This document shows positions 47,109 through 55,490 of a stretch of DNA of 64,000 nucleotides, one piece after another. The notes under the pieces were generated by a model. The model was not told the DNA's origin and ran no database searches. It worked only from the letters and a program-made list of their open reading frames with translations. Source of the stretch: Clostridium formicaceticum (GTDB taxonomy: Bacteria; Bacillota; Clostridia; Peptostreptococcales; Natronincolaceae); NCBI RefSeq assembly GCF_001854185.1, contig NZ_CP017603.1, forward strand, positions 1,612,001 to 1,676,000. Direction: 5' to 3'. Within the stretch, counting starts at the first letter, position 1; the number at the start of each line of letters is the position of its first letter. Made by a program: the position numbers and the translations under genes.

Positions 47109-48008
47109 TTGGTTTCAGAACAAGCAATCAAGGATATGGTTCAGCAAATTATTCAGCAGCTGTCCATAGATAAACAACAAGTCGCTGAAGAGAAGGATCT
47201 ACAAAACACAGATACAAAGGTTGAAACAGAAGTACCTTTAGACGATACAGAGTTAAAGGATTTGACAGAGATAAAAATGCAGGATTACTTTGCAGTACCT
47301 GACCCAGCCAATAAGGAAGTTTATTTAGGGCTGAAGGAAAGTACCCCCGCTCGGGTGGGGATTTGGAGAGCAGGACCCCGTTATCGCACAGAAACATTAC
47401 TGAGATTTAGAGCGGATCATGCTGTTGCTATGGATGCTGTTTTTACGTATGTCTCTGAGAAATTTTTAGAAGAAATGGGACTGTTTTCAGTGAGCACCCT
47501 ATGCCGTGATAAAGATGAGTATGTGACAAGACCTGATTTAGGTAGAAAATTTAGTGAAGAGGCAATAGCAACCATTAAAGAAAGGTGCGTAAAAAATCCT
47601 CAAGTGCAAATTTATGTTTCTGATGGTTTAAGTTCAACAGCTATCGAAGCGAATGTTAAGGATATTTTGCCATCTATCATGCAGGGATTAGAGAACTATG
47701 GGCTAAAGGCAGGAACACCCTTTTTCGTAAAACATGGCAGAGTGCCAGCAATGGATGTTGTTTCAGAAGCCCTTGATGCCCAAGTAACGATAGTATTAAT
47801 CGGTGAACGGCCAGGGTTAGCTACTGGAGAAAGTATGAGTTGTTATATGGCGTATCGTGCAAAGGTGGGTATGCCTGAATCCAGAAGAACTGTTATATCT
47901 AATATTCATAAGGGAGGTACATCTGCCACAGAAGCAGGAGCTCATATTGCTCATATTATTAAGGAAATGATAGAACAAAAAGCAAGCGGCTTAGATCTAA
48001 AGCTGTAA
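47109..48008 (+). CDS. eutC: Ethanolamine ammonia-lyase small subunit
   Basis: EutC is 299 residues and completes the cobalamin site. Motifs: 'ARVGIWRAGPRYRTETLLRFRADHAVAMDAV', 'VSDGLSSTAIEANV', 'VLIGERPGLATGESMSCYMAY' and 'ISNIHKGGTSATEAGAHI'. The first 60 residues are a polar, helical extension ('SEQAIKDMVQQIIQQLSID') that resembles a microcompartment targeting helix. The start is TTG behind AAAGGAGGG. Confidence 0.96.
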   Translation: MVSEQAIKDMVQQIIQQLSIDKQQVAEEKDLQNTDTKVETEVPLDDTELKDLTEIKMQDYFAVPDPANKEVYLGLKESTPARVGIWRAGPRYRTETLLRFRADHAVAMDAVFTYVSEKFLEEMGLFSVSTLCRDKDEYVTRPDLGRKFSEEAIATIKERCVKNPQVQIYVSDGLSSTAIEANVKDILPSIMQGLENYGLKAGTPFFVKHGRVPAMDVVSEALDAQVTIVLIGERPGLATGESMSCYMAYRAKVGMPESRRTVISNIHKGGTSATEAGAHIAHIIKEMIEQKASGLDLKL

Positions 48009-48031
48009 ATATAAAGAATGGAGTGAAGAAC

Positions 48032-48685
48032 ATGAAAAATGATGCACTGCGTGCTTCTGTCCTAAGCGTAAAAATCATTCCTAATCTAAGTTCTGATATG
48101 GTAAGAGAACTGAAGCTGGAGCAGGGACATAGAAGTATAGGAATCATTACTGCCGATAGTGATGATGTAGCTTATACAGCTCTGGACGAAGCTACGAAAA
48201 AAGCAGATGTCAAGGTGGCTTATGCAAAATCCTTCTATGGGGGTGCCGCCAATGCCAATACAAAACTGGCAGGAGAGTTCATAGGCATTATCTCTGGACC
48301 GAATCCTGCTGAAGTAAGAAGTGGTGTGGATGCTGTCACTGAATTTATTGAAAATGATGCTTGTTTTTATAGTGCAAATGAGGACGATTCTATTGCATAT
48401 TATGCCCACTGTATCTCCAGAACAGGTTCCTATTTATCGCAGGTGGCAGGTATCAAAGAAGGAGAAGCTTTAGCTTATGTCATAGCACCACCTCTAGAGG
48501 CACTGTATGCCTTAGATGCGGCTATGAAGGCAGCAGATGTTCGCATGGTATGTTTCTATGGTCCCCCTACTGAAACCAACTTTGGCGGTGGGTTATTAAC
48601 AGGAAGCCAATCTGCATGCAAGGCAGCATGTGATGCTTTTGCGGAAGCTGTAAAGTTTGTGGCAGATAACCCTACAAATTATTAA
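48032..48685 (+). CDS. eutL: Trimeric microcompartment shell protein EutL
   Basis: EutL is a tandem-domain BMC-T shell protein of 217 residues that forms pseudohexamers with a gated pore. It starts 'DALRASVLSVKIIPNLSSDM', has 'SFYGGAANANTKLAGEFIGIISGPNPAEV' and ends 'GGGLLTGSQSACKAACDAFAEAV'. The ATG at 48032 follows GGAGTGAAG. It lies between eutC and the EutK-like gene. Confidence 0.95.
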   Translation: MKNDALRASVLSVKIIPNLSSDMVRELKLEQGHRSIGIITADSDDVAYTALDEATKKADVKVAYAKSFYGGAANANTKLAGEFIGIISGPNPAEVRSGVDAVTEFIENDACFYSANEDDSIAYYAHCISRTGSYLSQVAGIKEGEALAYVIAPPLEALYALDAAMKAADVRMVCFYGPPTETNFGGGLLTGSQSACKAACDAFAEAVKFVADNPTNY

Positions 48686-48699
48686 AGTGAGTTGAGTTT

Positions 48700-49236
48700 A
48701 TGATGCGCTATAATGCACTGGGACTACTAGAAACCTATGGTTATACGGCAGCAGTCACAGCCTTAGACGCTGCTTTAAAGACAGCAAATGTCACACTAAA
48801 AGACTTTAAAACTGTCGGCGGCGGTTTAGTGACGATGATGATAGAGGGAGATGTGGCAGCTGTTCAGGCGGCGATTGAAGCAGCAAGTGCTGTTGCAGCA
48901 ACAGTAGGTTCAGTGATTTCTCAACATGTGATTCCAAGGCCAGATATCCAGCTAAAGCTTTTGTTTCAAGAATTTTCTCCCGGCAATCAAGCAGCCCCAG
49001 AGTCAGTAGAGGAAGAAAGGGTACAAAAGGAGACGAAGGATTCGGTGATTCATCTTCATGGGAAAGAGATGAAGATTATGTCCAAAAAAGATCTCTATAG
49101 AATGAAGGTGGTGGATCTGAGAAAAGTTGCTAGGGGATTAAAAGATTTTTCTATGGAAGCACAAAAAATCAAATTTGCCAATAAAGCAGAGCTGGTAGGT
49201 GCTATATTAAATTATTTGAAGATGGAGGTGGAATAA
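48700..49236 (+). CDS. BMC shell protein with C-terminal helical domain, EutK-like
   Basis: This is a 178-residue protein. Residues 1-90 are a BMC-H domain ('LGLLETYGYTAAVTALDAALKTANV', 'GGGLVTMMIEGDVAAVQAAIEAA', 'VISQHVIPRP'). After a charged linker, residues 125-178 read 'MSKKDLYRMKVVDLRKVARG' and 'KFANKAELVGAIL', a SAP/Rho-N-like helical motif that often binds nucleic acid. EutK of enterobacteria also joins a BMC domain to a C-terminal nucleic-acid-binding-like domain. The ribosome site is weak, suggesting coupling to eutL. eutE begins directly at the next base after the stop. Confidence 0.85.
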   Translation: MMRYNALGLLETYGYTAAVTALDAALKTANVTLKDFKTVGGGLVTMMIEGDVAAVQAAIEAASAVAATVGSVISQHVIPRPDIQLKLLFQEFSPGNQAAPESVEEERVQKETKDSVIHLHGKEMKIMSKKDLYRMKVVDLRKVARGLKDFSMEAQKIKFANKAELVGAILNYLKMEVE

Positions 49237-50685
49237 ATGAATTTGCTGGATAAAGATTTAGTATCCATTCAAGAGGTAAGAAACATGGTGGCAAAAGCCA
49301 ATAAAGCTCAGCAGGAATTTGCTAAATTTAGCCAAGAAGCCATTGATCAGATTGTCTATGCCATGAAGGAAGCCGCTTATCCTCAGGCAGAGTTTCTTGG
49401 ACAGCTGGCTTCTGAAGAAACAGGGTTTGGTAAATGGCAAGATAAGAAAATTAAAAACGAAATTGCCAGCAAAGGTGTATACGATCATATTAAAGAGATG
49501 AAAACCATTGGAATCATTCATGAGGATCAAGAAAAAAGGATAGTAGAAATTGGGACACCAGTTGGTATCATTGCTGCCTTAATTCCCTCTACCAATCCAA
49601 CTTCTACCGTGATTTATAAAACACTCATTGCATTAAAATCTGGGAACGCTATTATTTTCAGTCCCCATCCAAATGCCTTAAAAAGCATTTTAAAGACAGT
49701 AGAGATTTTAAATAAAGCTGCTGTAGAGGCAGGGGCACCAGAAGGATTAATTCATTGTATGACCATGCCAACCCTAGAGGGAACCAATGAACTTATGAAA
49801 CATAAAGACGTAGATTTGATTTTAGCTACTGGAGGCTCCGGCATGGTGAAGGCAGCCTACAGTTCAGGAACACCAGCTCTAGGGGTTGGGCCTGGAAATG
49901 TTCCTGCCTTTATTGAAAGAAGTGCCAATATAAAAGAAGCAATCGAAAAAATTGTTTCAAGCAAAACCTTCGATCATGGAACCGTCTGTGCATCGGAGCA
50001 GGCGATTGTAACAGAAAGGTGTATTGCTGAAAAAGTAAAGGAAGAAATGAAGCGTCAGGGAGGCTATTTCCTAGCTGGAGACCAGCTGGCAAAGGTAACG
50101 GCAATTATGGAAACGGCTTCAGGAGGAATGAACCCTAAAATTGTAGGAAGATCCGCCCAGGATATCGCGAAAATAGCAGGAATTGAAATTCCAAAGGAGA
50201 CAAAGATACTTCTTTGTGAAGAAAAGAGGGTTGGAAAGCATATTCCCTTCTCCAAAGAAAAACTTACCGCACTCTTGGCCTTTTATACAGTTGAAGACTG
50301 GCAAGAAGCTTGTGAGCTTTGCTACTGTCTATTAGAAAATGGCGGGTTAGGACATACCCTGGTGATTCATTCTCAGGATGAAGCGATCATTAGAGAATTT
50401 GCTCTAAAAAAACCGGTTTCTAGATTTTTGGTAAATACCCCATCAACTCAAGGGGCCATTGGTCTAAGTACAAACCTTGCACCATCCTTTACCTTAGGTT
50501 GTGGAGCTATTGGTGGAAGTGCTACATCAGATAATGTAGGACCGATGCATTTGATCAATATCCGAAGAATGGCCTATGGCATAGAGGATTGCAAAGAAAC
50601 AAAAAAGACAGAGGAATTAAACAACATAGATATTGAAACAATTACCCAATTGGTGATGGAAAGCTTAAAAAATAAACTTAATTAA
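49237..50685 (+). CDS. eutE: CoA-acylating acetaldehyde dehydrogenase
   Basis: EutE oxidises acetaldehyde to acetyl-CoA with NAD and CoA inside the compartment. The 482-residue protein has 'IAALIPSTNPTSTVIYKTL', 'LILATGGSGMVKAAYSSGTPALGVGPGN' and the catalytic Cys251 in 'FDHGTVCASEQ'. After a short linker the C-terminus ends in a separate amphipathic helix (IDIETITQLVMESLKNKL), a likely encapsulation peptide. The ATG directly follows the previous stop, with GGAGGTGG in the end of that gene. Confidence 0.95.
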   Translation: MNLLDKDLVSIQEVRNMVAKANKAQQEFAKFSQEAIDQIVYAMKEAAYPQAEFLGQLASEETGFGKWQDKKIKNEIASKGVYDHIKEMKTIGIIHEDQEKRIVEIGTPVGIIAALIPSTNPTSTVIYKTLIALKSGNAIIFSPHPNALKSILKTVEILNKAAVEAGAPEGLIHCMTMPTLEGTNELMKHKDVDLILATGGSGMVKAAYSSGTPALGVGPGNVPAFIERSANIKEAIEKIVSSKTFDHGTVCASEQAIVTERCIAEKVKEEMKRQGGYFLAGDQLAKVTAIMETASGGMNPKIVGRSAQDIAKIAGIEIPKETKILLCEEKRVGKHIPFSKEKLTALLAFYTVEDWQEACELCYCLLENGGLGHTLVIHSQDEAIIREFALKKPVSRFLVNTPSTQGAIGLSTNLAPSFTLGCGAIGGSATSDNVGPMHLINIRRMAYGIEDCKETKKTEELNNIDIETITQLVMESLKNKLN

Positions 50686-50704
50686 TCTAAAGGAGGAATT
50701 TTAA

Positions 50705-50989
50705 ATGGCAACTTTAAATGCATTAGGAATGATTGAAACAAAAGGATTAGTAGGTGCAATTGAAGCAGCAGATGCAATGGTAAAGGCGGCAAATGTCACC
50801 TTGTTAGGTAAGGAGCAAATTGGCGGTGGTCTAGTAACTGTGATGGTAAGAGGAGATGTTGGTGCGGTTAAAGCTGCTACAGATGCTGGTGCAGCTGCTG
50901 CAGAAAGAGTTGGAGAATTGGTTTCTGTACATGTTATTCCAAGACCTCATAGCGAAGTAGAAGTCATCCTTCCACAAGTAAAAGAATAA
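50705..50989 (+). CDS. eutM: Hexameric microcompartment shell protein EutM
   Basis: EutM is a 94-residue BMC-H protein, the likely main shell tile. It reads '[20 protein letters not shown]', '[25 protein letters not shown]' and '[14 protein letters not shown]'. The ATG follows AAAGGAGG, the strongest ribosome site in the locus, fitting high expression. A hairpin just after it may lower transcription into later genes. Confidence 0.97.
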   Translation: MATLNALGMIETKGLVGAIEAADAMVKAANVTLLGKEQIGGGLVTVMVRGDVGAVKAATDAGAAAAERVGELVSVHVIPRPHSEVEVILPQVKE

Positions 50990-50998
50990 ATACAAATT

Positions 50999-51032
50999 CC
51001 TCTTGGATCAAAACCTTGATCTGAGAGGTTTT
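50999..51032 (+). terminator. Stem-loop between eutM and eutT
   Basis: CCTCTTGGATCAA (50999-51011) pairs with TTGATCTGAGAGG (51016-51028) around AACC, followed by TTTTC. It is likely a partial terminator or mRNA end stabiliser for the eutM transcript. Confidence 0.7.
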
Positions 51033-51055
51033 CATTGATGAAAGGGAGGGAGCCT

Positions 51056-51829
51056 ATGAAGGTTTTAACAGAAGCAGGACTTCGAATGGCGTTCAAAAAC
51101 AAGTTTCCCGAAACCTATTCCGTCAGTTCAAGGGTATTAGTAACCCCTTCAGCAAGAGAATATTTGAAAGAAAAGAAAATTGCATTGATCATTGAAGAAG
51201 AAGGGGATGCAGAAAAACAAGCTACAACATCAACCACCTCTGTGGAAACAAAGCAAGAGAGAAAAGATCAAGTTCCCCCTAAATATAAGTGCTATTACCA
51301 TGGAGGATTTTTTGAAAAGAAGCCTGAACATATGACACAGCTTCACGGAAATTTCCTCGTCAACAAAGATCACCCTAGAATTCACTTAAGAGGAAAACTG
51401 GATAGCTTTCAGGCTCAAATCCTCGAGGTGCAGGTGTTTTTAGATAGCCTTAAAGAGAAAAAACTTTTAGATGATTTAGGAGAGGTACTTGTCTTTGTTA
51501 GAAATATCTTAAGGGCAGAAGTGCTGGAGGAACCCTTTGGTGAATGTAAAATACTGGGATTAGATGAGGAACAGCTAAGAAAAATGTCCCATCATCCAGA
51601 AAGGTTCTTTGATGTAAGCCATCTTCTGCCGGAGTATTCTATGGGGGCAGTGCTGATAAAACTAAATACTTTAAGAAGTGCTTCTAGAGAAGTAGAAATC
51701 GTTGGAGTGAAGGCCTTTACGGGAGAAAACGGAGAGATAAAAAGAAATGACATTCTTCAAGCACTTAATCGATTAAGCAGTTGTTTGTACATTATGATGT
51801 GCCGGTGGCAAGGTGGTCACTACAAGTAG
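51056..51829 (+). CDS. eutT: Ethanolamine-type cobalamin adenosyltransferase
   Basis: EutT adenosylates cobalamin to supply the cofactor of EutBC. The 257-residue protein starts 'MKVLTEAGLRMAFKNKFPET' with 'LVTPSAREYLKEKKI', typical of Firmicute EutT, and continues with the helical domain ('HMTQLHGNFLVNKDHPRIHLRGKLDSFQAQI'). I start it at the ATG at 51056 behind AAAGGGAGGG. The PduL-type gene follows 12 bases later. Confidence 0.9.
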   Translation: MKVLTEAGLRMAFKNKFPETYSVSSRVLVTPSAREYLKEKKIALIIEEEGDAEKQATTSTTSVETKQERKDQVPPKYKCYYHGGFFEKKPEHMTQLHGNFLVNKDHPRIHLRGKLDSFQAQILEVQVFLDSLKEKKLLDDLGEVLVFVRNILRAEVLEEPFGECKILGLDEEQLRKMSHHPERFFDVSHLLPEYSMGAVLIKLNTLRSASREVEIVGVKAFTGENGEIKRNDILQALNRLSSCLYIMMCRWQGGHYK

Positions 51830-51841
51830 GGGGTGCAGAGG

Positions 51842-52480
51842 ATGCAGGAAGAATTGATCAAACAAATTGTAGAAAAGGTCATGCGGAATATAGAAGGATA
51901 TCAAGAAACTTCAACGGAAATTCCAGTGGAGGTTTCTGCTAGACATGTTCATTTAAGTAAAGAGCATATGACCGCCCTATTTGGCGATGAGGCGCAGCTA
52001 GCTATTTTAAAAGAACTGTCTCAGCCAGGACAATTTCAGTATGATAAACGTATAACCCTGATGGGACCTAAGGGTTCCATCAGTAATGTAGCTATCTTAG
52101 GGCCTGCTAGAAAAGATACACAGGTAGAAATATCCTACACAGATGCTAGAACTCTGGGAATTAACCCTCCCTTAAGGGAGTCAGGTAATTTAGAAGATAC
52201 AGAAGGTGTTATTATTGTTGCAGGTCGCAGGGTAGTCAATATAGACAAAGGGGTTATGATCGCAAAGCGACACATTCATATGACTCCTGAGAATGCCAAA
52301 GTCTTTCGTGTAGAGGACGGTCAGCAGGTGAAGGTGAGAATTAAGAGTCAACGACCTGTTGTTTTAGAAGATGTTTTGATAAGGGTGAGCGAAAAATATC
52401 GACTTAGTATGCATATTGACCACGACGAAGGGAACGCCGCTGCCTATCAACCAGGAATGACAGGAGAAATCGTAAAGTAA
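51842..52480 (+). CDS. eutD: PduL-type phosphate acetyltransferase
   Basis: This enzyme turns acetyl-CoA and phosphate into acetyl phosphate, recycling CoA inside the compartment. The 212-residue protein has the paired metal motifs 'VEVSARHVHLSKEHM' and 'MIAKRHIHMTPENA', 'LMGPKGSISNVAILGPAR' and 'DHDEGNAA'. Residues 1-20 (QEELIKQIVEKVMRNI) form a typical encapsulation helix. The ATG at 51842 lies 6 bases after AGGGGGTG. It is unrelated in fold to the EutD/Pta of enterobacteria. Confidence 0.92.
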   Translation: MQEELIKQIVEKVMRNIEGYQETSTEIPVEVSARHVHLSKEHMTALFGDEAQLAILKELSQPGQFQYDKRITLMGPKGSISNVAILGPARKDTQVEISYTDARTLGINPPLRESGNLEDTEGVIIVAGRRVVNIDKGVMIAKRHIHMTPENAKVFRVEDGQQVKVRIKSQRPVVLEDVLIRVSEKYRLSMHIDHDEGNAAAYQPGMTGEIVK

Positions 52481-52520
52481 TAGGAAATAATACTTATTGT
52501 AAAAAATAGGGGGTGATTCA

Positions 52521-53216
52521 ATGGAGATGGAAGCATTGGTTCAAAAAATAACGGAAGAAGTGTTGAAGCAGCTTCGAGAAGGGCAAAGAGAAAGGCAAAC
52601 CAGTGAAGAACTACAATTCACGAAGAAAGCCTGGGTACTTTTCTCTAGAGAACAAGCCAATCAACAGTATATAACTTATCTAGAGGAGATGGGGATTGCA
52701 TGTGTATTTTTAGAGGAGTGTACTGAAGATGAAATAAAGCAGATGGACTATATTATTCTGCCTATCTTGCCCTTAAGCAGCTTAGCCCATATTGCTATGG
52801 GTATTGAGGGGGATGCAATTTCTAAAAAGGTTATTCGAGGCTTATTGCACGGAAAAGAGGTTTTTGTTTTAAGTGACGGAATGGAGCATCGAAGTTTTGA
52901 GAAAAGCAGTCAACCCTATTTTTATCAGATGTACGCAGATTATGAAAAAAAACTGCAGGATTTTGGGGTGAAAATAGGAACACTAGAAGAAATTCTTTCC
53001 CCCTCTCAGCAGCAGCCACAACAGCCTATCTCACCAATAAAGCAAGAAAAAACAACAGAGGAAACTTCAATAGATAATAAAGTAATCACTGAAAAAATTT
53101 TAAAGGAAATGGACTGTCACCCAAATAGCAGGCTTTGTATAAGACAAAAGGCAATCATTACCCCCATGGCAAAGGATTATATACGAATGAAGAAAATACA
53201 AGTCATTAGAGTGTAA
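52521..53216 (+). CDS. Eut-locus protein of unknown function with targeting-like helix
   Basis: This is a 231-residue protein. Residues 1-20 ('MEALVQKITEEVLKQLREG') look like an encapsulation peptide. The middle (50-160) has alternating hydrophobic strands and helices ('KAWVLFSREQANQQYITYLE', 'MDYIILPILPLSSLAHIAMG', 'GKEVFVLSDG'), recalling a Rossmann/flavodoxin-like fold. The last 45 residues ('CIRQKAIITPMAKDYIRMKKIQVIRV') resemble the N-terminal part of EutT ('VLVTPSAREYLKEKKI'). It may match the family annotated simply as 'ethanolamine utilization protein'; activity is unknown. Confidence 0.75.
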   Translation: MEMEALVQKITEEVLKQLREGQRERQTSEELQFTKKAWVLFSREQANQQYITYLEEMGIACVFLEECTEDEIKQMDYIILPILPLSSLAHIAMGIEGDAISKKVIRGLLHGKEVFVLSDGMEHRSFEKSSQPYFYQMYADYEKKLQDFGVKIGTLEEILSPSQQQPQQPISPIKQEKTTEETSIDNKVITEKILKEMDCHPNSRLCIRQKAIITPMAKDYIRMKKIQVIRV

Positions 53217-53234
53217 TGAGGAAGGAAGATAAAA

Positions 53235-53516
53235 TTGATTATTGGCAGAGTAATCGGCAATGTATGGGCCACTCGAAAGGATGAAAGCTTAAATGGACTA
53301 AAACTTCTAGTGGTTGAAACTATAGATTATGGTAGAAATCAAACGAAAGAACCTTTTGTAGCTATAGACAGTGTAGGTGCTGGCATTGGAGATCAAGTAC
53401 TGGTGGTAAAGGGAAGCTCCGCTAGGAAGGTTCTTCAAAGAGAGGATGCAGCTGTGGATGCGACAGTAGTGGGTATCATAGATGAAGTGGAAGTTACATT
53501 GCAAAATAACAGTTAG
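53235..53516 (+). CDS. eutN: Pentameric vertex protein EutN
   Basis: EutN is a 93-residue BMC-P protein that caps shell vertices. It shows 'IIGRVIGNVWATRKDESLNGLKLLVVE', 'FVAIDSVGAGIGDQVLVVKGSSAR' and 'DATVVGIIDEV'. The start is TTG behind GAGGAAGG. It lies between the unknown eut protein and the PduS-like gene. Confidence 0.95.
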   Translation: MIIGRVIGNVWATRKDESLNGLKLLVVETIDYGRNQTKEPFVAIDSVGAGIGDQVLVVKGSSARKVLQREDAAVDATVVGIIDEVEVTLQNNS

Positions 53517-53530
53517 CAAGGGGAGGTAAA

Positions 53531-54880
53531 ATGAATATTTTAGAAAAAATATTTCAAGCCGGCGTTGTTGGGGCTGGCGGGGCTGGCTTTCCAACCCATA
53601 TTAAGCTGAAGGGTGTAGCAGAATGTTTGTTAATCAATGCAGTGGAGTGTGAACCTTTATTAGAAACCGATAAATTTTTAATACGGTATAAAAGCCATGA
53701 AATCGTTGAAACGTTAGGGATTATAGCGGATCAAATTCAAGCAAAAAAAGTTATAATTGGTGTAAAAAAGAAAAACACCAGGGAAGTACAAGCCCTTACA
53801 AAAGCCATCGAGACTTTAAATTCAAGGGTAGAGCTTTGTTTCCTTAATAACTTTTATCCCGCAGGAGATGAGCAAGTATTGGTATACGAGCTGACCCAGA
53901 GGCAGATTCCCCCTGGAGGTATTCCAAAGGATGTAGGGGTTGTGGTGTGTAATGTAGGTACAGTGGTAAATATCTATGAAGCCCTCCATGAAAAACCTGT
54001 CACACACAAATTTATTACAGTTTTAGGGGAGGTGAAAAATCCCTCTATCATTTATGCACCTATCGGTACTTCTCTTGATAAATGTATTGAAGCAGCAGGT
54101 GCAGCAACGATACAGGATTATGGTATTATCCTAGGGGGTCCTATGATGGGCAGGATGATAGACAAAAGTCAGCTAAGTCAAGAAGTGGTGACAAAAACAA
54201 CAGGGGCAATGATCTTGCTGCCTCAGGAACATTTTCTTTTCAAAAACAAGCAGCAGGATTTGGCACAAATGATTAACAGAAGTCGGTCTGCTTGTATCCA
54301 ATGCTCTTTTTGTACAGATTTGTGCCCAAGAAACCTGATTGGTCATCCTTTGCGCCCCCACCGAATTATGAGAAGCTTGTCAGTAGATAAACAGCAACAT
54401 GAGATATTAAAAGAAGCTCTTTTATGTTGTGAGTGTGGTGTATGCCAGATTTATGCTTGTCCTATGGGGCTTTCTCCTAAAAGCATCAACGGAGAGATTA
54501 AAAACCTCCTTCGAAAGGAAGGGATAAAGTATTCAAATTCACCTGCACAAAGTGAAGTCCATGGCGTGCGGGAATATAGAAAGGTACCAGCAGAAAGACT
54601 GTTGTCAAGACTAGACCTTCACAGGTATGCTGGTAAGATTCAGGAGGGATATGCTTGTATAGAAGCTGAAGAAGTAAAAATACCACTGAGGCAGCATATT
54701 GGTAAAACAGCAATGCCTATTGTAGAGGTTGGAAGCGTCGTAGAAGCAGGTCAACTGATTGCAACGGTAGAAGAAAAGGATGTAGGAGCCAATATCCATG
54801 CCAGTATACAGGGTGTAATTAAAGAAGTAAACAATGAATTTATTTGGATTGAGGCTGGAGAGAAGGTGGTGATGCAATGA
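53531..54880 (+). CDS. PduS/RnfC-like iron-sulfur flavoprotein
   Basis: This is a 449-residue protein of the PduS family, a cobalamin reductase-type electron carrier. It has the RnfC/NuoF-like flavin segment 'GVVGAGGAGFPTHIKLKG' and 'NAVECEPLLETDKFL', an SLBB domain ('VTVLGEVKNPSIIYAPIGTSL'-type region), then two 4Fe-4S motifs ('CIQCSFCTDLCP' and 'CCECGVCQIYACP'). It may reduce cobalamin for EutT or regenerate NAD with the PduT-like shell protein, whose ATG overlaps its stop. Confidence 0.9.
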   Translation: MNILEKIFQAGVVGAGGAGFPTHIKLKGVAECLLINAVECEPLLETDKFLIRYKSHEIVETLGIIADQIQAKKVIIGVKKKNTREVQALTKAIETLNSRVELCFLNNFYPAGDEQVLVYELTQRQIPPGGIPKDVGVVVCNVGTVVNIYEALHEKPVTHKFITVLGEVKNPSIIYAPIGTSLDKCIEAAGAATIQDYGIILGGPMMGRMIDKSQLSQEVVTKTTGAMILLPQEHFLFKNKQQDLAQMINRSRSACIQCSFCTDLCPRNLIGHPLRPHRIMRSLSVDKQQHEILKEALLCCECGVCQIYACPMGLSPKSINGEIKNLLRKEGIKYSNSPAQSEVHGVREYRKVPAERLLSRLDLHRYAGKIQEGYACIEAEEVKIPLRQHIGKTAMPIVEVGSVVEAGQLIATVEEKDVGANIHASIQGVIKEVNNEFIWIEAGEKVVMQ

Positions 54881-55425
54881 TAAGAAGTATAGGATTAATA
54901 GAGCTGAATAGTATTGCTAGAGGCGTAGAAACAGGGGACACCATGATAAAGGCAGCGGATGTACAGCTATTAAAAGCACATTCTGTATGTCCCGGTAAAT
55001 ATATTATACTCATATGCGGAGATGTGGGAGCTGTTGAAGCCGCCATGGATGCAGGCAAGGAAATAGGTGGCGCTTATGTTGTTGATCATTTAATTTTACC
55101 AAGTATACATCCTCAGCTAATTGATGCCATTCATGGTACAAATACTGTCCAAGAGGTAAATGCTATTGGCGTGTTGGAATTTTTTAATATTGCTACCTCC
55201 ATTGTAGCCGCGGATGCTGCTGCAAAGGCCGCTGCTGTTACCCTTATTGAAATCCGCTTAGGTCTTTCTATAGGAGGTAAGTCCTTTATCACACTATGCG
55301 GAGATGTCAGTTCTGTCCAAGAAGCAGTGGAAGTTGGAGCAGTCATCGGGAAAGAAAAAGGCATGATGGTAGAAAAAAGTGTCATCCCATCTCCACGAAA
55401 AGAGTTGTTCGAAAAGTTGCTGTAG
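54877..55425 (+). CDS. PduT-like trimeric shell protein with pore cysteine
   Basis: This is a 182-residue tandem-BMC protein. Domain 1 (1-90) holds 'VQLLKAHSVCPGKYIILICGDVGAV' with Cys38, the position that binds a 4Fe-4S cluster at the three-fold pore of Salmonella PduT. Domain 2 (95-182) is 'AIGVLEFFNIATSIVAADAAAKAAAV'. It overlaps the PduS-like gene by four bases (ATGA), so the two are co-translated and likely pass electrons across the shell. Confidence 0.92.
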   Translation: MIRSIGLIELNSIARGVETGDTMIKAADVQLLKAHSVCPGKYIILICGDVGAVEAAMDAGKEIGGAYVVDHLILPSIHPQLIDAIHGTNTVQEVNAIGVLEFFNIATSIVAADAAAKAAAVTLIEIRLGLSIGGKSFITLCGDVSSVQEAVEVGAVIGKEKGMMVEKSVIPSPRKELFEKLL

Positions 55426-55490
55426 AAGTAAAAGTCTTCTTATTGAAATACAAAGGTGTTTATTAAAAATTCAAAGGAAGAGGTGTGTTT

